Positions 60,301-64,000 of a stretch of 64,000 bases of DNA are shown here, piece by piece. A model generated the notes under the pieces. It saw nothing but the letters and a program-made list of their open reading frames with translations, ran no database searches and was not told the DNA's origin. Source of the stretch: Variovorax sp. PAMC26660 (GTDB lineage Bacteria; Pseudomonadota; Gammaproteobacteria; Burkholderiales; Burkholderiaceae_C); assembly GCF_014302995.1 (NCBI RefSeq), contig NZ_CP060295.1, positions 248,001-312,000 on the forward strand. Direction: 5' to 3'. Position 1 is the first letter of the stretch; each line of letters opens with the position of its first letter. The position numbers and the translations under genes are program-made.

Positions 60301-62705
60301 AAGTCCTTGGCCGCCATCGTCTTGCCGCTGGCCGTCTTGCGCGGCTGCATCTCAGGCATGTCGTCGGCGAAAACGACATCCATGTACTGACCGATCATTC
60401 GGCGCAGCTCCGGGACATTGATGAAGCCCGCCAGCCGCGTGACCGCCTCGTACTCGCCAGCGGCTGACAGTTCCACGTCCTGCACTTCCTTGGCGAACGA
60501 GCCGAACCAGCCGTCCCAGGTCTCCACCCCTGCGGCCTTCATTTCGTCTTCCATCACGTAGCGCATCTGGTGATAAATCTCCGTCAGCGTGTTGGTGATG
60601 GGTGTGCCAGTGAACGTGTGAACGTTCCCGCCGCCGTTGTTGGCGCGGATGTAGCGAGTGATGAACTGAAGCGCAATCGATCGGTTCGAGGTCTGCGTGT
60701 TCAGCCCCTTCATGCTCATGCGGGTGCTGATCGGCGGCTTCTTGAACTCGTGCGCTTCATCGACCATCAGCATGTCGATGCCCAGTTCCTCGAAAGGAAT
60801 CGCGCCCTCCTTGCTGGAGCGCATCGCTTGATCCTTGATCGTCTCGATGATGCGATTGCGCGCCTTGACCAGTTCCTTTGCCGTGACTGAACGCAGCTTC
60901 TTCAGCTCGTCCTCGTTGTCCATGATTTCTTCGGTCAACGTCACGCCGTCTTCATTGGCTGCGGCGTAGGCTTCTTCTTCGAGAGAAACAATGTCTTCCT
61001 GTGCCATCGCCATCAGCGTTTCCTCGCGGAACGAAAGGCGATCAATCAGCGAATGCGGCAGCACAACCACATCCCAGTCGTCATTCGCGATCTGACGCAT
61101 CTTGACCGCGATGGTTTCCGGGCTCAGGTTGTCGATGTACAGCACCTTGGCGCCGGGGTACATCTGCTGAATCTCGGCCGCCACGGTCGCGCTGTTGGCG
61201 TTGTGTGCGAACAGCATCGGCTTCTTGGCGAGGCCATAGCGGCGGCTCTCGACGGCAATGCCGCCAATCGTGAAGGTCTTGCCGGTGCCCACTTCGTGGG
61301 CGTTCAGACTGCGGCGGTTGACCAGCGCACGCCAGATCGCATTTGCCTGATGGCTGCGCAGATCGAAGGGGCCATTTCCAAGGCTCAGGGCCATGCCCTC
61401 GAACTTGAGGAACGAGCCGTCGTACTTCGGCGTCGCGTAGGCGTTGCGAACCTCGTTGTACTCGCGCTCCTGAGCGACGCGGCGTTCAGGGTCAGACCAC
61501 AGCCATTCGCCGAACTTGGCGCGGATGTCGCTGATCTTGCCGTTGGCCTCGTCGGTTGCCTCGGTGTCCAGGTACTCGCGGCCCTCGCTGTCGCGCTTGC
61601 GAATCTTGACGGTCTGGTTGCTGAAAGCCGCGTTCACCAACCGCGAGAACGGGTAGTGCCCGGTGCCGAAACCTGTTTTGGCTTCGGCCCGCATGTTCGC
61701 GCCATCAGGAATCTTGACCTTCCAACGCCCATTGGTGGCACTGCCCGGCACAGGGGCGCGTGCGGCCTTGCGCTGCAAGGTGAGGCCGTCAAGGGTCGCG
61801 CCCTCAAGAAACGCCACATGGTCAACCTGCCCGACCCAGATGCCGCCGTCCACAGGCAACACGAACGTGATGCGCTGCGGCATCTGAACGAACCCGTGCC
61901 GTTCGTCGTGCAGGTGGTAGGCCAGCGGCTCGGAGAAGCGCAGCACGTTCGCGCGCGCGGTCAGCAGTCGGCCGCGCCAGTATTTGAGGAATTTTCCGGT
62001 CGGCATCGGGCTCTTGTGCAGGAACTGCGGCGGCGCCCCGAGGCGTGGCAGCAGCGGCACGGTCACGCTGGCCGTGCTGATCGGGTATTCCTCGCCTCGT
62101 GCCAGCTCGCCACCATCCGGGTGCGTGAAGTACAGGCGCGCGTGCGTCACGCTCGCGTCCATGCAGAGCGGCAATGTGATTTCGAGACCGGCACCGACAG
62201 GCACCGCCAGATGCGTGATGCCCGAGGGGGCCGACTCGGTGGCGCCGCGCAGCCATGCCACGGCCACGCCGTAGCTACCGGGTACGAGGGCACCATCAGT
62301 GGCGGCCACCATCGGCGGCGGTGGCGTGTCGATAGTCAATCGCCGCGCCACCGCACCGTCGAAGACGTAGATGCCGGCAGGGCCAGCCGCGAGCACCTGG
62401 TTGTTTAGAACCTCGAACGACAGATCGCCCTCGCCCACCGTCGCCAGCCCCTTGGTGTCCCAGGTCGTCGGGTCCACCCGCACCCATTGATCGCCCAGCG
62501 CACCGAAGGTGTCGCCATGCAGCGGGCTCGCCCACAGGTGCGTGATGGGCTTGTCCGACACCTTGCGCACGGCGGGCCGAATCTCAGCCTTGCCGGCTGG
62601 CGTCAGGTCTACGTTGACCGCATCGCGCACGAACAGGCGCGGTGCATCGCAGCGGTGGCGCTCTACGGCGAAGTCCTGCGCGATGGTTGAGGTTTTCAAA
62701 GTCAT
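54342..62705 (-). CDS. Giant phage polyvalent protein: truncated stabilisation protein fused to SNF2-type helicase and PLxRFG protein
   Basis: A 2787-residue protein. Residues 1 to about 322 resemble a phage packaged-DNA/tail stabilisation protein ([16 protein letters not shown] ... [11 protein letters not shown] ... DHVAFLEG). From about 325 comes a helicase: [26 protein letters not shown] (Walker A 473-477), VDEAHEF (648-653), FTGTP (698-702) and NGRGLRQGN. Then a metallopeptidase-like HEALGHH (1517-1523) and PLSRFG (about 2117-2122), the mark of large virion/polyvalent proteins, and a C-terminus with membrane-like helices. The methyltransferase part often preceding such helicases is absent and the stabilisation part is short. 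The gene overlaps the DUF6475-like gene by 4 bases. Function as a whole is unknown. Confidence 0.85.
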   Translation of the reverse strand: MTLKTSTIAQDFAVERHRCDAPRLFVRDAVNVDLTPAGKAEIRPAVRKVSDKPITHLWASPLHGDTFGALGDQWVRVDPTTWDTKGLATVGEGDLSFEVLNNQVLAAGPAGIYVFDGAVARRLTIDTPPPPMVAATDGALVPGSYGVAVAWLRGATESAPSGITHLAVPVGAGLEITLPLCMDASVTHARLYFTHPDGGELARGEEYPISTASVTVPLLPRLGAPPQFLHKSPMPTGKFLKYWRGRLLTARANVLRFSEPLAYHLHDERHGFVQMPQRITFVLPVDGGIWVGQVDHVAFLEGATLDGLTLQRKAARAPVPGSATNGRWKVKIPDGANMRAEAKTGFGTGHYPFSRLVNAAFSNQTVKIRKRDSEGREYLDTEATDEANGKISDIRAKFGEWLWSDPERRVAQEREYNEVRNAYATPKYDGSFLKFEGMALSLGNGPFDLRSHQANAIWRALVNRRSLNAHEVGTGKTFTIGGIAVESRRYGLAKKPMLFAHNANSATVAAEIQQMYPGAKVLYIDNLSPETIAVKMRQIANDDWDVVVLPHSLIDRLSFREETLMAMAQEDIVSLEEEAYAAANEDGVTLTEEIMDNEDELKKLRSVTAKELVKARNRIIETIKDQAMRSSKEGAIPFEELGIDMLMVDEAHEFKKPPISTRMSMKGLNTQTSNRSIALQFITRYIRANNGGGNVHTFTGTPITNTLTEIYHQMRYVMEDEMKAAGVETWDGWFGSFAKEVQDVELSAAGEYEAVTRLAGFINVPELRRMIGQYMDVVFADDMPEMQPRKTASGKTMAAKDLTERERAELLNGRTEGAKDRPYKKIVNVTSDLTGEQQNIFRQLQGYARAWRNMGGKARKEAMAAGSPESPIITEGMANKASFDVRLMHDALYAGQEGIAADDPGSKASKVVANVLEVYRSDKRAAQVIFAEQGYSTSQKRSIGRDPEGKKLYRTVKTFSTMRDIVARLVAQGIPADQIAIVDGGTSKEKRKEIADGMNTLRIRVVIGSTDTLGVGVNMQRNLRAMHHMDAPYMPGELEQRNGRGLRQGNQWNTVMEFRYMTDRLDGRRWQILAVKQRFITAFLKSNSESRVIEGDAASDTESDIVQSFSEAAGDPRILIRAKLAKNVEALKRAERMHTNGIADAKQGVRRVSDSIEWAKKRLSELTANNLPATVRDLLQSQTDNYRATVDGTVYDSRKDAEVAMDKHLRETMRMEQKGVPVGNYAGHAVTASWPSMVSTPDLSMTIGNQQFTSGTLRGLESQLRGLPARIERVREEISTKEASIERMEEVSKAPFARAADLERARTQFEALVKDIEVNPVPPPAWLRAGAPVDAPVFRDGHEFVVTGHRWTKDGWFVLAQDSVGDTAIPYREATDAQGMPVYEPREFVAPEVHEKTAKDTAKPAEKAALAETTVGDDEVSFARSKVEFSPAARAQSIAAVERTADAVKAGWANAPGVIVAFDMNDPVVPESARRADLKQRSGGARGAPEGFYHRGKVYLMASRLNTPADAARVLFHEALGHHGLRGAFGGQLDGILNQIGTMRRAEVDAKIKEYGLRGVNRLDRRAAAEEVLAEMAQTTPDISFVRRAVAAIRTWLRHNVPGFRNMAVTNDEIIRSYILPARRFVERGDPGGGGLRGDALFSRGAQALRPAANFLQARVAASQFQGKPLTNDATGMVATMTRNSLDKMLSRKAVDKSSSAADQALAVANLDQLFRDATYGWSKPDDGGNTNIKQVHRLFAPMQTEDGVRLVKLTVKEFVAAEQGNRIYTVESVDVNEKSPAAQWVDATVRDDGLDPTSIRSAGEVRSLAEQIERHNVGADDGESGGTPMFSRSKIAEYTSKATAELNKTLNAPGRLSWWHKTIGTMNNLAERSPAFKPVFEAAQGFVDDVSFYATDASELAPKLLPKLDEWRDIKKRPVSAADNTAVAKPVFEGTLSWARDDEGKPVKLADLEAQAATMTVEEKARRLLRRNEIDPGMLAAWQGMPLDSYERAVHSRYQSRILAPGVVWTDAELNGTFGLNVEQIALYREFRAATDRSLDTMARADMLRYAGDDLKPMQQAVMDAADVQAATTLISQYLQELQREQPDRASQIADTMNGIVKRADKVKELQDKGYAPLSRFGKYTVDVMEGEERQYFGLFETAREANAMAEKMAQEYGEANVTQGTLSDEAFKMFAGITPESLELFGNMLGLDTDGSNAQDQAFQEYLKLTKTNRSAMRRLIHRKGIAGYSEDVGRVLASFIYSNSRQTAAGLHMGDLGEAVNEIPKAQGELKDAAVRLAEYVKNPQEEAQAVRGLLFAQYLGGSIASAFVNMTQPVAVTFPWLSQFGGAAKSASALARAAKDMATKGFKYEADLAAALKAAEDDGTVSPQEVHQLMAQARGSGSLRSGDGTRMGSVRAEAGNAMTALSMAWGKVFGAAEQVNRRVTFIAAYRIARERNMPSPLQFAKTAVRETQFLYSKANKMQWGRGAIGGTLMTFKTYSVAYIELLGRMWTQGGPEGKKAAALALATLMLMGGAGGLPFMEDAEDVATGLAQLMGYNLNAKQAKQEFLEDVFGKALADFIDKGVTGLPGMPVDVSGRLGMGNLIPGTGLLQEKSSHTRDVLEIVGPMGDFASRILSGGRNVLGGNVGAGVLEMMPAAVRNAAKGADMAATGMYRDSKGYKVLETTHVEAALKAIGFQPATVANVQEANGINQAAKNFYNLKAQEIRSMWARGIFEDDPAEVQAARDAIAAWNQKNPDQPMLITVPSVMHKVKEMRKPKDQRIADTAPKAMRAQMRESLHRPVP

Positions 62706-63403
62706 CCTTGACTGCCTTTGTTGTCGTTTTGATTGGTCAGACGCATCAACTTCGAGACCTCCAGCGCTTTGCGCACAGGGAAGGTGATAGCGGTCTTGCC
62801 GGTGTTGCTACCGTTGAGGTAGACCTGTTGCGCCACGTCCGCATTGCCCACCAGCACGGGCCGCGGCGGCGTTAATCCGACGCGGAGGTATTCGCCGTCC
62901 GTATCGGTCGATTCGCCCGACAGCCGGCGCGGATAGTCGAAGCCCGGCGCGCGCGTGTAGGCGCGGTGGCTCTCGCAGAACCGGTGTTGCAGATAGCCCA
63001 GGTCTTTGGTTTCGGTGCGGCACACCTTCGGCCAGCCGCCCAGGTCTTCCACCACGGCATGAATCGCTGGGTCATCGAACACCACGTCCTGATGCCCGCC
63101 CACGCTAGTCATGGCCGCGAGGGTCTTGCCCCACGCGATCACCGCGCGGTCAGTCGCGGTGCCCGCCAAGATGCGAACCATGTCCGCAACCTTGGGTGGA
63201 AACTGGCCGTGTTCCGCGTCCTTGATGTGCCGGTTCACGGCCGTCACGATCTGCTCGTAGTCGAACGACTGGCAGGCGTCCCACCACACATCCAGCAGGA
63301 ACTTGCTTGTGTCCTTGCCGTAGTACGCCATCACGTCTTTCACGAGCTGGCCGAAGTCCTTGCGTTCATGCGCCTGCATTGCCCGCCCCTTCCGCCCAGT
63401 CAT
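62702..63403 (-). CDS. DUF6475-like phage protein
   Basis: A 233-residue soluble protein ([46 protein letters not shown] and a helical bundle with a [26 protein letters not shown] block). It resembles DUF6475/replisome-organiser-like phage proteins; function unproven. It overlaps the giant gene by 4 bases (ATGA) and its neighbour upstream by 38 bases. Confidence 0.72.
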   Translation of the reverse strand: MTGRKGRAMQAHERKDFGQLVKDVMAYYGKDTSKFLLDVWWDACQSFDYEQIVTAVNRHIKDAEHGQFPPKVADMVRILAGTATDRAVIAWGKTLAAMTSVGGHQDVVFDDPAIHAVVEDLGGWPKVCRTETKDLGYLQHRFCESHRAYTRAPGFDYPRRLSGESTDTDGEYLRVGLTPPRPVLVGNADVAQQVYLNGSNTGKTAITFPVRKALEVSKLMRLTNQNDNKGSQG

Positions 63404-64000
63404 CCACGACCTGTTGGCCGCGTTGCTCCAGCGCTTCCTGGCGGTTGGCCGATGGCCGCTCGCCCTTCAGGCGCTGGCACGTCGCCTTGAGGTATTCGCG
63501 TGCATCAGCCGGCTGCGCGGTGACGGCGGCAGCGACCGCTTGCTGCACAACCGGGAACGTGTAGTCAACGACCAGCTTGCCCATGAACGTGCGGCACTGC
63601 GAAACAGGGCAACCGCCGTTCTCCAGCACCGACACCGCAGCGCGCCACAGTTCAGACTTCGCCATTTCTTCGGGGGTCTTGACCTTCGCAGGCAACGGCG
63701 GCGGTGCAAGCGGCTTTCCGCCCGTACCTTTAGGTACGGAATTAAGGTCTCCCTGTCCCTCTCCCTCTCCCTGTCCCTTGGAAGCTGTTTCGCCGGGGAC
63801 TCGCGGGGGGTGTCCTGATGCGCCAGCGGGCGTGTCCCCTGCCGGACGCGCGCCATGTCCCTCGGGACGCGGCGCAGGATCGTTGGGGACGTACAGGGGC
63901 TGTCCCACCGGGCGGCCCGACGCGATCCATTGCTCGAACGTCGGGCGCGGCACGTTCGCACCGGGATGTCGGTCGTTGTGCTTCTTGATGCGGCCGCACT
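63366..64000 (-). CDS. Phage replication-associated protein, open at the right edge (partial)
   Basis: The frame is open to the window end. A GTG at 63953 could start a 195-residue protein, but the codons upstream (GRIKKHNDRHPGAN, basic and lacking a stop) may belong to the same protein. The middle is Pro/Gly-rich and disordered; the C-terminal half is helical (SELWRAAVSVLENGGCPVSQCRTFMGKLVVDYTF). Family not recognised; position suggests DNA replication. Confidence 0.6.
   Translation of the reverse strand, partial: CGRIKKHNDRHPGANVPRPTFEQWIASGRPVGQPLYVPNDPAPRPEGHGARPAGDTPAGASGHPPRVPGETASKGQGEGEGQGDLNSVPKGTGGKPLAPPPLPAKVKTPEEMAKSELWRAAVSVLENGGCPVSQCRTFMGKLVVDYTFPVVQQAVAAAVTAQPADAREYLKATCQRLKGERPSANRQEALEQRGQQVVDDWAEGAGNAGA

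Larger units (their letters stand above)
52889..64000 (-). mobile_element. Prophage or prophage remnant (continues beyond the right edge)
   Basis: A run of phage-type genes all on the minus strand: replication-like, DUF6475-like, a 2787-aa polyvalent protein, holin, lysozyme, Rz and nested Rz1. Gene spacing is tight with ATGA or single-base overlaps. Terminase, portal, capsid and integrase are not in the window; they may lie beyond the right end or be lost. Confidence 0.85.

Noticed and set aside
54009..60467. Very long plus-strand open frames (1090 and 852 codons) opposite the giant phage gene
   Set aside because: The opposite strand carries recognisable helicase, protease-like and PLxRFG motifs; the plus-strand frames show only His/Arg/Leu-rich noise.

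Overview
The window is high-GC DNA whose gene content and codon usage best fit a Comamonadaceae-type betaproteobacterium (Variovorax-like). This is inferred from a Bug-type tricarboxylate-binding protein, accA with a TTG start, a CopI/DUF411/CusF copper cluster and many dispersed metabolic genes. No rRNA, tRNA or CRISPR was seen. The species name is an inference.

Layout. 1-1978: the end of a polar amino-acid ABC transporter operon (two permeases and an ATPase; the first permease is cut by the window edge). 1995-2651: a leaderless Ile-rich 18-codon leader peptide with four mutually exclusive RNA arms ending in an intrinsic terminator, in front of a small P-loop kinase; this looks like a classical transcription attenuator. 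2691-9783: GNAT acetyltransferase, M14 carboxypeptidase, LysR regulator, Bug binding protein, aspartoacylase-like protein, DUF1439 protein, GlpQ-like lipoprotein and a small hypothetical. 9808-14921: copper-handling cluster (His/Cys-rich exported protein, TolC-like lipoprotein, multicopper oxidase, CopI-like cupredoxin, DUF411, CusF) without a visible RND pump. 14989-22472: accA, D-amino-acid dehydrogenase-like oxidoreductase, P1 peptidase, TAXI protein with an unusual C-terminal tail, PabB-PabC fusion, MerR regulator and a carboxymuconolactone decarboxylase-like protein. 22542-27477: EttA, RhlE-type helicase, EEP-family phosphoesterase.

27497-37121 is a sugar-acid island: a carbohydrate ABC transporter (four genes, minus strand), a GntR regulator, and divergently an IlvD/Edd dehydratase, DgoK, DgoA and a class II aldolase. 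Together they would import a carbohydrate, dehydrate an aldonate, phosphorylate the 2-keto-3-deoxy acid and cleave it to pyruvate and a triose phosphate. 37703-42423: a MarR-headed leftward group (MarR, MFS, MATE, SDR) with a two-site operator, opposite a hot-dog thioesterase. 42478-46028: Fur-box-controlled ferric iron ABC transporter. 46130-47322: GST and glyoxalase I.

47519-52537: an Rhs/YD-repeat secreted protein with a Cys-rich C-terminal tip, followed by two small same-strand genes that could be immunity genes. 52889-64000: prophage or prophage remnant on the minus strand, running (in transcription order) from a replication-like gene through a DUF6475-like protein and a 2787-residue polyvalent protein to holin, SAR lysozyme and nested Rz/Rz1 spanins. 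The giant protein appears to be an in-frame chimera of a truncated phage stabilisation protein and a truncated SNF2-type helicase/PLxRFG protein.

Two copies of a 264-bp dispersed repeat built of two long hairpins with mutually complementary loops lie at 11877-12140 and 34472-34735. Several genes have a -10 hexamer only 6-9 nt before the ATG, suggesting common leaderless transcription.
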